Shown piece by piece: positions 1 through 11,698 of a stretch of 64,000 bases of DNA (position 1 is the first letter of the stretch; every line of letters begins with the position of its first letter). The notes beneath the pieces are model-generated. The model searched no databases. It was not told the origin of the DNA and saw only the letters and a list, made by a program, of their open reading frames with translations. Source of the stretch: Salvia splendens (lineage: Eukaryota > Streptophyta > Magnoliopsida > Lamiales > Lamiaceae); contig NC_056052.1 of assembly GCF_004379255.2 (NCBI RefSeq), positions 13,300,589 to 13,364,588 of the forward strand, read 5' to 3'. A program made the translations under genes and the position numbers.

Positions 1-1225
1 AACATGCAATCTGGAGGGATCCTCTCGGGGGGGACCTCAGTAACAGATTTAGTTGGCAGCTCACTTCACTTCTACACATTTTTGGGTTCTGATGGGGAAA
101 TTGTAGGGTAGTTCTGGGTTACTGGTTGATAGTTAGTCGTCGGAGTAACACCGTCCTCGTGGAGGGCGAAGAAACAATTTAAATCGCTTTCATTTTAGTT
201 TTCTGTTGTGACTTTCACCAAGGTTCGCCCTTCGGAGCTCGACCCTGTTTTCTATCGAATTGCTTTAGTTTATAACATTTCTGTTTTCCGCCATTAACGA
301 GTTCTGTTGATTTCGATTATGGGCGTTCATTATTTTGTGTTTGTTGTAATTGCTGAGTTGATGTTTGAGTTTTGTGTTGGTTGACGAGTTTGGTGAAATT
401 GCTGGAATATGGTGTTGATCGAAGTAGATCTGGGTGAATCGGGAACCATGGAGTTGGTGTTGGTTGCTGTTTGGGTTCGGATGGCTTGGATCCGGAGTGG
501 ATTTAGTTTCCGACGTTGGATCTGAAGAGTGATTGAGACTTATGCCTAACTTTCATATTTTCATTTCATTCCGCCTAGTATACGTAGATCTATTCTATTT
601 CCGGTTGTTTGCAAGTTTCCGACGTCCGAACTTTTACATTTTTTTTAATCTCGGTATGTGCTCTGTTTTCTCCATCTTCGTGTTTGATTTAGTTGATGTG
701 ATGTTTGTCGTTGTCAGTTGGATGCTTTGTTAGTTAGTTGCAGCTTTAATTCTGTATTTGATATTTCTAGAAGTTGGCCCCCAATTCTTAGTTGTGTTCT
801 GTTTAACTATAGTTGGTATTCGTTTGCTCTATCTAGGAAGTAGGTTTAAAATTCCGTAGTTCTAAGGATGTTAAAGCACTGCATGTTGTTTACAGTTTAC
901 TAGGTCTAGTGTCTAATTTCGTGCCTAGGTCTAGAAGTAGAATACCTCAACCAAAGTTTGCGTGGCAGCAACCGTTTTCTAACCGAAAATCTCTAGATGT
1001 TTTCTTGCGCATCCATCTTCGTGGGATCGACCCCTTGCTTCCCTATGCTAGTCTATAGTATAACGGGTTGAGGGATCTTTGAAACGCAAGAGTTTGTGTG
1101 TCCTTAGCTAGAGTCTTCCGTGTCACCTTGAGTTCCTAGACCTAGTGTTTAGTGGATTCAGTGGACTTGGCAGCTCGATCTAGGAATTTATCATACACAC
1201 GCTCACACGACAGACATACGTTTCA
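1..1225 (+). repeat. 5' LTR of E1 (partial)
   Basis: It aligns end to end with 11978-13203. It ends in TTCA two bases before the primer site. The U3 part and the TATA box are outside the window. A box GTGGGATCGACCCC lies at 1021-1034, close to the LTR end, and recurs in the other Athila-like LTRs here. Short ORFs inside, such as one at 533-733, show no family features. Confidence 0.92.
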
Positions 1226-1227
1226 AA

Positions 1228-1245
1228 TAGCGCCGTTGCCGGGGA
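1228..1245 (+). other. Primer-binding site of E1 (tRNA-Asp type)
   Basis: The segment TAGCGCCGTTGCCGGGGA lies two bases after the LTR end. It is complementary to the 3' end expected for plant tRNA-Asp, which is the primer usually described for Athila. The third base is A where the consensus has G, so the site is slightly decayed. Confidence 0.88.
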
Positions 1246-1324
1246 TGGAAGGCGTAACTTGTGATTGTGTCTAGAGAATTTTGGCGTACATAGTTCTTAA
1301 TTTTTCTTTCTTTATTTTCAGTTT

Positions 1325-3383
1325 ATGAGCAGAGGCTCGCGATTTGGATACTGTGGAGGCTCATCTGAGTGGAGGAACGATCAGTTTACTTGGCAAGTTA
1401 AGGGCTCAGCATCTTCGGTCACCACCAGATCGGGATTATCTACGGTAAGTCCATTTCCGTTTTGGTTCAGAAAGTGAACAGGGTTGGAACTCGTCAGGAA
1501 GGGAGGATCCTAAATCGTCTTCAGAAACAAGTACAGAGGAGGAAGAAAACGATCTAGATCCGGAAATCAGCTCGCTTACTGCTCATCTAGACGGAGAGCC
1601 GGCTCCTGCTATAGTTATGAATCCGCGACAGAGGTCCATTGAGATCAAGACGAACGTGCTCGGCATCCTACCAACGTTCTCTGGGCGTATGAATGAGTGT
1701 CCGTACGAGTTCTTAAATGAATTCAGCAAATTGTGTAGCATTCAGAAGAGGCCGAATGACGCAACAGAGGAGGACTATCGCTTGCGCGTAGTTCCTTTTG
1801 CCTTGAAGGGGGAAGCCAACACTTGGTAATTAAGGTTACCCCAGGATTCTATCCGTACATGGAGGCACTTTAAATTGGAATTCCTAGATTACTTCTTTCC
1901 GTCGAACAAGACGAACGCTCTCAAGAAGGAGATCGTGGAGTGCAAGCAGGAGTATGATGAGTCTCTGAGTCAATATTGGTCACGATTTAAGGGGTTGCTA
2001 GATGCCTGCCCGAACCATAGGATGATTGAGGCAGAGATTTACTATCTGTTTTATGAAGGAGCAAACCATGAGTCAAAGGATTTGATGAACTCCTCGAGTG
2101 GGGGAAATTTTACAAAGAAGAGAGGAAGTGAAGCAAGAGAAATTATGGGAAAGCTGATTGAGGCGAAAAAGGCATACGATAGCCCAAGGATTTTGTGAAG
2201 AAAGACTCAGCGAATGCACTGAGGGAGCAGGATGAAGAGAGGGTAGAGGCAAGAATCGACAGGCTTGAGAAAGCACTGTTGAACGCCATCGAGAAGACCA
2301 AACCACCAACCTCACAAGAAATGGAGAAACCTCCGGGTCTAGGAGATAGTCAGTTTCAGCGATATTATGGACCCTAGGGAGGAAAGTACCCGGCTCAAGT
2401 TAATGCAATGGGGAGTTGGAATCCCGATGGAAGTTGGAATCCAGGGAGACAGAGAGATGCACCCTGGAGGAACCATCCCAATTTCAGATGGTCGGACAAT
2501 GACCAGAGCTAGCCAGCACCACAACAGAACATTCAGTTTGTACCTCAACCGGAGAGACATAGTAACTGGTCTGGGAGAAATCAAGAGGGGCAGGGCAACT
2601 GGAATAGTCTGAACCAGGGGAGATCATCCGAATTGGGGGAACATGAACCAAAACCATCAAGGGAATTCTTATATACCACCACACCAGAGGAACTTCCAAA
2701 CCACCTATCAAGGGCCAGGAAACCAGTTCAACAATAGTTCGGGAGGTCAAGGAAACATTCGCCAGAATCAAGCAAGTGGTTCGAATGCAGGCCCAGGGTC
2801 CAGTCAGTCCAATTCTAAAACACCGAGGAATCTGGATGAGATGGTGCATGACCTCGTAAGTTCTCAGCAGCATATGCAGAACAACTTGCAGTCGAACAAT
2901 GACGTAGTCCACAAGCTTCAGGACACTCAGTAAGAGCAAAAGGCGACAATGGATATGCTGGCAAAACAGATGTCACAGATAGCTACTTCTTTGAGCGAGA
3001 TGCGAGGGAATGAAGGCAAGATTCCTGCCTCAGTAAGGATGCCTGATAGAGCTAAGATCAGTCTGATCACTTTAAGATCCGGAAAGGGGTACGAAGGTTC
3101 AGAGATAAGGACGAATGAGCAAACAAACCCCAAAGGAAAAAGGGGTATAACCTCTAGACCCGAGAACTTAAAGGGAAATAGTACCGAGAGAACAGATGAC
3201 CTTAGGGCAGGAGATTTGGAGAAACCATTGCCTAAAGAAGCTGAACCATTTTTCGTAGATCCAGAGCCGGAGTTTGAAAGGGAGAAGGTAAGCAAAGGAA
3301 CCCATGAGCCCTCAGCTGGATGTTCTACTAGAGCAGGGAAGTTACTGAGGCCATTCCCAAGTCGAGGGGAAGCTAAGAAATAG
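1325..3383 (+). pseudogene. gag: Athila gag, broken
   Basis: The Gag capsid precursor packages element RNA in cytoplasmic particles. The start ATG at 1325 matches the better preserved E2 gag at 49208. The capsid core is readable at about 1617-2198, with short motifs such as NECPYEFLNEF and KGLLDACPNH. A Gln/Asn/Gly-rich tail follows, and then a coiled-coil-like stretch after the motif MVHDLVSSQQHMQ. No CCHC zinc knuckle is visible. Breaks include a TTA to TAA nonsense change at 1827-1829, TGA at 2196-2198, TAG at 2375-2377, later frame changes, and TAG at 3381-3383. E2 retains sense codons at most of these places. Confidence 0.88.
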
Positions 3384-4084
3384 AAGGAAGAACCGGTAGA
3401 CTTCATGGACATTTTTGGGAAGCTGGAGATTAATTTGCCGTTATTACAATCCTTGAAGTTGCCAGTGTTCAGCAAGTTAATTAAGGAATTTATAGCTGGA
3501 AAGGCTAGACCCAGTGGGAAGATTCTAACTGGAGAGAATGTGTCAGCAGTGATTCAGAAGCGGGCAAATGCACTGACCCAGATATGTTCACCTTACCTAT
3601 TTCAATCGGTGATGTAAAAATTGATCATGCCATGTGTGATTTAGGGGCTTCGATAAATGTTTTACCGCTTTCCATTTACAAGAAACTGGTAGGAGTAAGT
3701 ATGGTAGATACGAAAGTGGTGATTCAGCTAGCGGATAGGTCGTGCATTTGCCCTGAATGAGTGCTTGAGAATGTGATAGTCAGAGTGCATGATTTCTTGT
3801 ACCCAGCTGATTTTCATGTGATAAAGATGAGTGACAATGAATCTGCTGAGTCTAGTGGTGTACTTCTAGGAAGACCTTTTCTTCGTACAGCCAAGACCAT
3901 AATTAATGTTTTTGACGGGACTATATGCCTTGACTATAATGGGGAGAAATACACCTTTAGCATCGATGAAGCAATGAAGAAACCTCTTGATGTAGAAAAT
4001 TTGCATGCTGCTGATGTTATTAACCCCTTAATCCAGGAATATCTTGATAAAGAATTAATGCAGGAATAGATTGAAAATTCAGAA
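3384..4084 (+). pseudogene. pol: Athila aspartic protease region, broken
   Basis: This domain cleaves the Gag-Pol polyprotein. The catalytic motif DLGAS is at 3638-3652, the form usual in Athila instead of DTGAS, and is followed by hydrophobic INVLPLSIYKK. A second conserved block, GVLLGRPFLRTAKTII, lies at about 3860-3905. A frameshift around 3560-3620 separates the start from the catalytic motif. A TGA at 3758-3760 replaces a Gly codon present in E2 and in D. The active-site aspartate itself is intact. Confidence 0.88.
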
Positions 4085-5238
4085 ATGAGTTATTCTATCG
4101 ACAGAGAAGTGGCTGGATGGTGTGAAGCAATGAACACAAATGAATTATCAGATGAAGAACTAGCCGAGGCAATCTTAGAATTCTGTAAAAATCCAGGAGT
4201 AGCTATGTCAAGGAAGATACCCCATGTGGCGAGCATGGAGGCTTGTTCTAGGTCGAGGAAAGACATAATATCTGATGGAACAGAGAAAAACCCCTTGCCC
4301 CTGGAGGCAAGTACTTTGAAGAAAGAATTGAAGGTGCTCCCACCAAGCCTCAAGTATGCTTATCTCGAGGAGAATTAGACTTTTCCCGTCATCATCAACA
4401 GCAACTTGACCAAGGAACAGGAGAAGGAGTTGTTGAACGTGATCAGAAAGAACAAGAAAGCCATAGGATGGACTCTCTCTGATCTGGTAGGAATAAGTCC
4501 GGATCTTTGCATGCACCATATTCGGTTGGAAGAGGAAGCGAAGGCTTGCAGGGACCCCCAGCGTAAGCTTAATCCGAACATGAGAGAGAAAGTTTTGAAA
4601 GAAGTCTTGAAGTTACTCTCCCTGGGAATTTTCTACTCTATTCCGGACAGTGAGTGGGTCAGCCCAGTTCACATGGTTCCCAAAAAATCAGGGATTCAGG
4701 TAGTCAAGAATGATAAGAATGAATTGGTTCCCACTCGACTTGTTACTGGGTGGAGGATGTGTATTGATTATAGGAAGCTGAACGAGGCGACCAGGAAAGA
4801 TCATTTCCCGCTCCCGTTCATTGATCAAATGCTGGAGAGGCTAGCAGGAAAACAATATTTCTATTTCTTAGACGGATACAGTGGATACTTCCAGATCTAT
4901 GTAGATCCAGAAGATCAGGGGAAAACTACATTTACGTGTCCTTTTGGCAGTATGCTTACCGAAGGATGCCGTTTGGTTTATGCAATGCGCCAGGCACTTT
5001 CCAACGGTGCATGATGAGTATCTTCTCGGATTTATTGGAGGATTGCATCGAGATTTTCATGGATGATTTCACTGTGTATGGGAATTCTTTTGACTCCTGT
5101 CTAGCAAGTTTGGACATTGTGTTGAGGAGGTACCAGGAAAAGCATTTGGTTTTAAACTTCAAAAAATGCCACTTTATGGTCCCTGACGGAATTGTCTTAG
5201 GGCATGTAGTTTCAGAGAGGGGTATACAGGTAGACTAA
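4085..5238 (+). pseudogene. pol: Athila reverse transcriptase, broken
   Basis: The RT domain copies element RNA into DNA. A linker (4085-4378) precedes the polymerase proper, which starts near the motif KLNPNMREKVLKEVLKLL. Palm motifs are visible: WRMCIDYRKLNEAT, FLDGYSGYFQI, MPFGLCNAPGTFQRCM and the catalytic FMDD box at 5056-5067. The FMDD aspartates are intact. A stop at 4376-4378 splits the linker from RT. A frame change near 4950 separates the finger/palm half from the catalytic half. TAA at 5236-5238 precedes RNase H. Confidence 0.92.
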
Positions 5239-5945
5239 GCGAAGGTTGACGTGATCTCAAAATTGCCTTACCCTACGAATCAGAAAGAAGTTAGAGGATT
5301 CCTTGGGTATGCAGGGTTCTATAGAAGATTCATTAAGGATTTTGCGAGGATCGCTCAACCACTCACCCATCTGTTGCATAATGAAGTTGATTTCTTTTTC
5401 GATGAGGGGTGCAAGGAAGCTTTTCAGTTACTGAAGGATAAACTAGTCTCTGCCCCTATTATCAGAGCGCCTGACTGGAGTTTACCGTTTGAGATAATGT
5501 GCGATGCGAGTGACTACGCAGTAGGGGCGGTGCTAGGTCAAAGAATTGATGGGAAAAGCTATGTGATTTTTTATGTATCGAAAACGCTCAATCAAGCCAA
5601 GAAGAACTATGACACCATTGAAAAAGAAATGATGGCGGTGGTATACTCGTTTGAGAAGTTTCGCCTGTATTTACTGGGGTCAAGGGTGATAGTCTTCACC
5701 AATCACGCAGCTATTAAGTACCTGCTGGCAAAGAAGGAGCCCAAACCCAGATTGATTCGTTGGGTGTTACTTTTGCAGGAATTTGATTAGGAGGTTCGAG
5801 ACAAAAAGGGGACAAAAAACTAAGTGGTTGATCACTTGAGGAGGATTTTCCAAGGAGAAACGGATGAAGCTATACCTGATGCATCCCAGAGGAGCATCTG
5901 TACTATTTCGGGGAATTTCCAAGACCTATCAGTTGGGAAGAGACA
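5239..5945 (+). pseudogene. pol: Athila RNase H, broken, one catalytic Asp changed
   Basis: This domain degrades RNA in the RNA-DNA hybrid. The connection segment, with motif [17 protein letters not shown], is followed by the RNase H core. Catalytic positions seen: Asp in MCDASD, Glu in EKEMMAV, and Asn (AAT at 5701-5703) in FTNHAA, where E2 has Asp. The third acidic residue is therefore lost. The frame ends at TAG 5788-5790, a Trp codon in E2. The following ~150 bases are readable only with frame changes. Confidence 0.88.
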
Positions 5946-7284
5946 ATGGCGTTAACAGGTCAAGGAGATTCTGAAAAAAGGAAATGTCAGCTGAACGCTG
6001 AGCCGTGGTTCGCAGACTTGGCAAATTATTTAGTCACTGGAGAGGTACCAAGTTCTCAATCAATCACCAGGGCCCAGAAAATGAAACTGAAAAGCGAAGC
6101 CAAGTATTATTTTTGGGACGACCCGTATTTATGGAAAATGGGGGCTGACCAGTTGATTAGGAGGTGTATTCCAGAATGGGAACAGAGGGATGTGTTGAAT
6201 CATTGCCAGGCCGTAGCTTGTGGAGGTCACTTTGGACCCAGGAGGACGGCGAGGAAGGTGTTAGATAGTGGGTTTTACTGGCCCACATTGCATCAGGATG
6301 CTTTTGAGTTTTGTCAGAACTGTGAGAGATGCCAGCAGACAGGGGGAATTTATAAGAGGGATGAAATGCCACAGGTCCTAGTAATCGTTTGTGAAATCAT
6401 CGACGTTTGGGGGAAGGACCTCATGGGTCCATTTCCATCTTCGTATGGGAACACATATATCCTTGTGGCAGTAGATTATGTGTCGAAATGGATAGAAGTC
6501 AAGGCTACCACATCCTGTGAAGCTAAAGAAGTGACAAAATTTCTTAAGTCTAACATTTTTAGCAGGTATGGTGTGCCTAAGGCTGTTATTTCGGATCAGG
6601 GGACGCACTTCCGAAATCGAATGATAGAAGCTCTAATGAAAAAATATGGAGTGCACCACAGGCTATCTACACCTTATCATCCTCAGTCAAATGGGCAGGC
6701 AGAAATATCAAATGAGAGATCAAAGCAATACTAGAGAAAACGGTGAATCCGACAAGAGACGACGCACTGTGGGCCTACATGACAGCCTATAAAACGCCTA
6801 TTGGAATGTCACCCTACAGGCTAGTGTTCGGTAAGATGTGCCATTTGCCTGTGGGTGTGGAACACAAGGCCTATTGGGCGGTCAGGGAAATTAACATAAA
6901 CCCTTAGGCGTGTGAAGAAGAGAGGAAACTGCAGCTTCAAAAACTGGAGGAATTACGACTTGAGTCTTATGAGTCCGCAATGTAGTATAAGGAGAAGACT
7001 AAGCTTTGGCATGACAAAAATCTCTGGGTCAAGGAACTACAAGTAGGACAGAAGGTTCTCTTGTTCCAGTCCAGACTCAAACTGCTACCGGGAAAGTTAA
7101 AATCCAAATGGGTTGGACCTTACACTAGCATAAGTCTTCGCGCAAATGGAACAGTGGAGATCCAGGGAAGTGCCGCAAACTCTACTCCATTTCAGAGTTG
7201 TGTGTAGTGGAGGTTTTTAGGGATAATTCTGAGTTGTGTGTAGTGGAGGAAGTGCCGCTACGCGCACTCTCTATTATCGCTTAA
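5946..7284 (+). pseudogene. pol: Athila integrase, broken
   Basis: Integrase joins the cDNA ends to host DNA. The HHCC zinc domain is readable (NHC, GGHF, FCQNCERC) at about 6197-6336. The core has the first Asp in WGKDLMGPF and the second in ISDQGTHF. The third is NGQAEISN, immediately before a frameshift near 6715. About 20 bases of the following helix are missing compared with E2. In-frame TAG codons lie at about 6905 and 6984. The C-terminal domain has a local templated rearrangement (19-base direct repeat at 7195-7213 and 7231-7249) and ends at TAA 7282-7284. Confidence 0.9.
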
Positions 7285-7877
7285 ATGGTCTGTGGGGGAA
7301 AAATTCTCGACGAATTCCTGGGTCAGGTAAATTGGAATGTTTCTTTTCATATCTATTCACTGAACCAGGGGATCTATAGAGTGTTTAATTGAAAGTGTAA
7401 ATATTTAGCTGGTTTATATAAAAGAAAAAAAATTCCAAACAAAGAAGAAAATTAATTTTCCAAAAAAAAAAAATTATTTTTGAAACATCGGTCTTTTCAG
7501 GGAAAATGTTTTGTCACCTTTTTTTTCCTTGACCTGGGCATCTGATGTTTCATTTTCTTTTGTTTTGCCTAAGTGTGGTATCGCGGGAGTAACATTTACA
7601 TGGGGCAGAGAAACTTAGTTTGAGAGGGAAGTGGAATAGTTTTGAAATTAAAAAACTATGGGAACTGCAAACGGTTGATTATGTCACGCCTGCAACCGCC
7701 TGCATATCCGTACGCGCCCTTACCCACTTTTACCATTTCCACTCCTTATACTCTATTTTCTCAATCCAAACTTTCCCTCGCTCTAAAAATCCCCAATTCT
7801 CTCTCACGATACCCAGCTTTTCACTAACCCTAACCGTAATTTCTTTCAACGTCTTAGAGAAATTTCAGATCCGAGCA
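7285..7877 (+). other. Spacer between pol and the third ORF of E1
   Basis: No ORF here resembles a known family. It has A-rich and T-rich runs (about 7420-7480 and 7515-7570), then a pyrimidine-rich stretch at about 7730-7850 ending just before the ATG at 7878. E2 has an equivalent spacer at 58302-58876. Whether it holds an internal promoter or splice acceptor for the third ORF cannot be told from the sequence. Confidence 0.6.
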
Positions 7878-10310
7878 ATGGAGAACACATCAACTGCAGG
7901 AAGCACCGCCGGATCTGCCGATTCCAACACGGCGAATTTCATGGCAGAATTGATGCAGAAATTTGGAGGACCGGACGAAGCGATGAAAGCTTTTGCCCTG
8001 CTCACAACAATGATGGGGAAGGCCGCGCCCACCGCACCACCACCACCACAAGTCCCAAAGGAAACAATTTCCAAACTGTCTACCGTTCATGCAGAAGTCA
8101 AACCGGTTACTGGTGAACCGGACAAAAACGTCGCGGTGGCCGAAGAACAGGAACATGGTACAGATCTGGTTGCGGAGATGGAGCAGGTTACGCTAGTTGA
8201 GGGGGAAACCCCTGTTATCTCTGGTGTTGATGTAGTCGAGGGGGCAACCCCTGTGGTGTTTAAAGAAGTAGGAAAGGGGAAACCTTAGTTGTTGGTGAGT
8301 TGGAGGGGGCAACCCCTGGTATTTCTGACGTTTGTGTTGGGGAAGAGAACCCAGAAAGGATGGCGAGCGGAGATGCCCTAATTTCTGAGCAAATGATTGC
8401 TGAGGGGGAAACCCCCTGTTTACATTGAGGGGGCAACCCCTATTTTGTCTGAGGAGGGAGAAGCCCTCATTACTGACGACGGATCGGAGCCCAAGGAGAG
8501 CGGGCTGGAATTGGTAATAGGACTGGATGATCAGGCGGTGGTTACAAAAGTACCGATAAGTGACCGGGAAGCTAGAAGACGGACCAGCCAGAATTTGAGA
8601 GAGGAGATCGAGCATCTCACTATGCCCGCAGGAGAGGAAGTCCACGTCTTAGGAACGGAGGGTGAGCTAGAGAAAGAAACCCCTAGATCTGACGGGGAAG
8701 CAGATGAAGAGAAGGAGCGCCGCCTGGCGGCCGAACGGATAAGGAAGGGACAACAAGCTGCTGCTTCCCGGGTCAAGAAGGCTAAGACGACCGCATGAAG
8801 CAAATCTGAGGAAGTTTTGCTCCCGACCCCAACTAAGGTTCCCTTTGCCAAGGAACCTGCCGGCCCTCCTTCGTCTAGCAAGTCTGATGAGGACGAAATC
8901 GAAGTGCCCGAGGAGATATTGAACTTTGAGCCAGAAGAGGTCTGGCTAACCAAACAGCTACTGGAAGCAATGAAGAAGTTTGAGGACCCCAAGAGAACTA
9001 CTACGTACAAGGAGAGATGTAGTTCTGGTAAGTTGGCAAAATCGGGAAAGAGGTATGTGCGGAAAGAGTTGAAAGAAATATCCCCTGACGACGAGTTCCG
9101 GCAGTATATAGATGCGATCGGGTTCGATTGGATCCTGAAACACAGTGAAACAGAGGTGCCGACAGCTTTGGCACGAGAATTCTTTTTTACTTTCCGTTTG
9201 AAACCAACCACGAACTTGGATGCCGATTCCATCACTTTCCGCCTATTCACCATGGAGTATGAAATGAGTATACGAGAATGGTCCCTCCGAATGTGACTAT
9301 TTACGCATACGAAGGATGATGAAGGGCTATGGAATGATCGGGTGGTTGGAACGCCGAAGTTTACACCTGGTTTCAAACCACAACCAGCTTGGGAATTCAT
9401 CACCCACCCAAAGGTGGGAAAGTTTAAAACACGTGTTTCAAAGGGGTTTCATATAGAGAATCGCATACTCCGATTTGCTCAGACCTTCATTAGCTACAAT
9501 CTCATGGGGACTGCGAACTCAGCCTTGACAACGGCGGATTTATACTTTACTTGGTGCATGGCCACGGGAGTAAGAGTGCATTTAGGCTACTGGTTAGCCT
9601 AGGCATGCCACCAAATTACTGCCAATCCTTCCCGACACATGTACACTTGTCATCTTTTAGGGGCTTATCTTCAGAGAAACATAATACTGAAGATCGCCAA
9701 GTCGGCCCCTGAAGTGGTTATGTGTGAGCCCCCAGAAGCCTTTAACATCGACTACTTTTTCAACAAAGGGTTGTTGTACATGCACGGGAAGGAGGTGTGT
9801 TTCTATGAAGTCGGCCGAGTGGAACCCCAGGTTAAGCGAGAACCAGAAGTTGTCAAATCTACAGCTAAGATTGAAGTTGAGGAGATGAGAAAGGAGGTGG
9901 GTTGGATGAGATCAGAAATCAGGATGGTCAGAAAGGAGATGGTGGCCCTACGGGGTAGTATGAAGGAGTTGGTGGGGATGTCGTCTACCCACAGTGGTCC
10001 GATGAAGGAGGCTATCCATTTGATGATGATGATGACCAAATGGTAGAAGGAGAATTGCTCCGCGCTCCAGGCGATATTGACTACTGGACCCAGCACGGTG
10101 TCCACCCACCCTGCGCCAGGAAGTTCGTCTCTACAGCGTCCCCCACCCGCGTCTAAACCCTTGCTAGCCCCGTCGGCATCAAAGTCCCTAACTGTGAAGA
10201 AGACATTGACCAGGCAACCGAGTGAGACAGAGCATGAGAAGCCAGATTCGCCGGCAAGAAAGAAAGCAAAGGTGACACGACCTTACGTACCGCCCCAGTC
10301 TGGCTCCCGT
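7878..10310 (+). pseudogene. Athila third ORF (post-pol), broken
   Basis: This sits where Athila elements carry an extra, sometimes env-like, ORF. The ATG at 7878 begins METS-like residues and a short helical region (FMAELMQKFGG). An acidic segment with EGETP/EGATP repeats follows, then a charged linker (about 8690-8950). A conserved globular part lies at about 9060-9800, with motifs GFDWILKHS, FISYNLMGTANSALTT and GYWLA. A coiled-coil-like stretch and a basic PARKKAKVT tail close it. I see no signal peptide or transmembrane helix. Breaks: frameshifts near 8275 and 8412, TGA 8796-8798, TGA 9294-9296, TAG 9600-9602 and a stop near 10044. Relation to Pfam ATHILA ORF families is my inference. 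Function unknown. Confidence 0.75.
8200..8441 (+). repeat. Coding repeat that forms GAAA/GCAA-loop hairpins (E1)
   Basis: Five copies of AGGGG-GAAA-CCCCT or AGGGG-GCAA-CCCCT occur at 8200-8213, 8239-8252, 8304-8317, 8403-8417 and 8428-8441. Each is a perfect inverted repeat and encodes EGETP or EGATP. The copy at 8403-8417 has one extra C, which lengthens the stem but breaks the reading frame. E2 has a matching set at 59345-59580. Confidence 0.85.
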
Positions 10311-10445
10311 GGTGGCCAGTCCCCGAATTATATCCCCCATGAACAAGTAACTTTTACTTTTCTATTTTTCTTTTCTTCTTTCTTTTCGTTTTATCTATGT
10401 TCTTTGCCCAGCATGCTTTATTCTGCATATATGTGTTGTGCCTTC

Positions 10446-10642
10446 ACACGCCCAATGTTGGATCTAAGTGTGAGAAGATGTTGTTCGCATGTTTTGGCTT
10501 TTGTCTGTTACACTTATCTCACTTAGCCCGATGTTCGGTCCAAGTGTGAGAAGTTTTTGTTAATATAGCATGTGTTTGTTATTTGTGTTTTCTGTGTATA
10601 TCTTCTCCCACTTAGCCCAATTCTTGGTCTAAGTGTGAGAAG
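10446..10642 (+). repeat. Three nested hairpins ending in AAGTGTGAGAAG (E1)
   Basis: Units are at 10446-10477, 10520-10553 and 10609-10642. The outer stem pairs CACTTAG with CTAAGTG. The inner stem is CCAA/TTGG in units 1 and 3 and CCGA/TCGG in unit 2, a paired change that keeps the stem. Unit 1 has a degenerate outer arm (CACACG). Confidence 0.8.
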
Positions 10643-11087
10643 TTTGTGTTTTCTTTGTGTCTGTGATCTCTGTTTTGTTGTCGCCACTACCTGCCCTGTT
10701 TTCCACCTCATTGGGATTGCTTGGGGACAAGCATGAATGAAGTGGGAAAGGGAGAGCAGTTAGTGCATTTAGTGTCAAGCATGTAAATAATCTGTTAGGT
10801 CTAAGAGTCTAGTTTTTTAGGTTCTGTGTTTGTGTTCGCATGAGCTGGTGAATATAATAAGGCAAGATTCCCTTAGTGAGAGCAATTGAAGATAGTATGC
10901 ATGTCAACTTTGAGGCCTTTTTCCTTAATAAGCTGAATTCGGTTTGAATGACGTAAGGACGATGGAGGATGCCTTAGATGACCTAGTTGTGAAGCCCCAT
11001 CATACATGTGAGTTATAAGCCGTACACTTAGAGCTAACTTGTATAAAAAGGGGGCCACCACTTGATTGCTAAGGGAGAAGAGTCTGG

Positions 11088-11192
11088 AGGTATAAGCTGG
11101 ACGAAGTCCAGGAAAGAAGGTATAAGTTGGACGAAGTCCAGGGGGGGAAGAAATTAAAAAATTCGGAGGTATAAGCTGGACGAAGTCTAGGG
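11088..11192 (+). repeat. Array of three CTGGAC-GAA-GTCCAG hairpins (E1)
   Basis: Units at 11097-11111, 11127-11141 and 11176-11190 share the lead GGTATAAG. Unit 2 has TTGGAC and unit 3 has GTCTAG. Both changes would give G-U pairs in sense RNA and so keep the stem. E2 has four units. Confidence 0.82.
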
Positions 11193-11698
11193 GAAAAGAA
11201 AAAAAAAATGGTAGCAAAAGAAAAAAATTCCTAAGGGCAGGGAACAATAGTAACTTGACCCAGGAAGTAAAAAGGAGGACTGTAGGAAAGAGAAACTCTC
11301 ATAACCCGATGCATCAGTGGTATAACATTAACTTAAGAGTGATTCGATCCTAACATCCCTGGTGAGGAATGAGTGATCAAGTGAATCCAACAATTGGGAA
11401 GTCAGTAGGCTATCTTGATGAACTGACATACCGTTTAAGTGAAAGAAGGGAGGAGGAGGATTTGAAGACTGTAGACAATCGGATAGAACTTAAGCTTGTG
11501 GGGACGATCGCCTAAAAATTGAAACTAGTTCATGCTTGTGTATTTTTCTTTAAGTGTTTCTTTTTGAGTCTGTAGTATGTCTAGGTCTAGTACATGGAGT
11601 TTTGTTCGTGTCTTGTTTGTAGAGTCGTTCATGGGAACTGTGCACTGAAATTCGCCTTATATATTTTTGTTGTCTTTCATGCTTGAGGACAAGCAAGG

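Noticed and set aside
1228..1245. tRNA-like sequence considered as a tRNA gene fragment
   Set aside because: Only 18 bases complementary to a tRNA 3' end, placed exactly after the LTR, so it is a primer-binding site.
11088..11192. Short spaced repeats considered as a CRISPR-like array
   Set aside because: Units are palindromic, unevenly spaced, lie in a retrotransposon 3' region and recur in E2.
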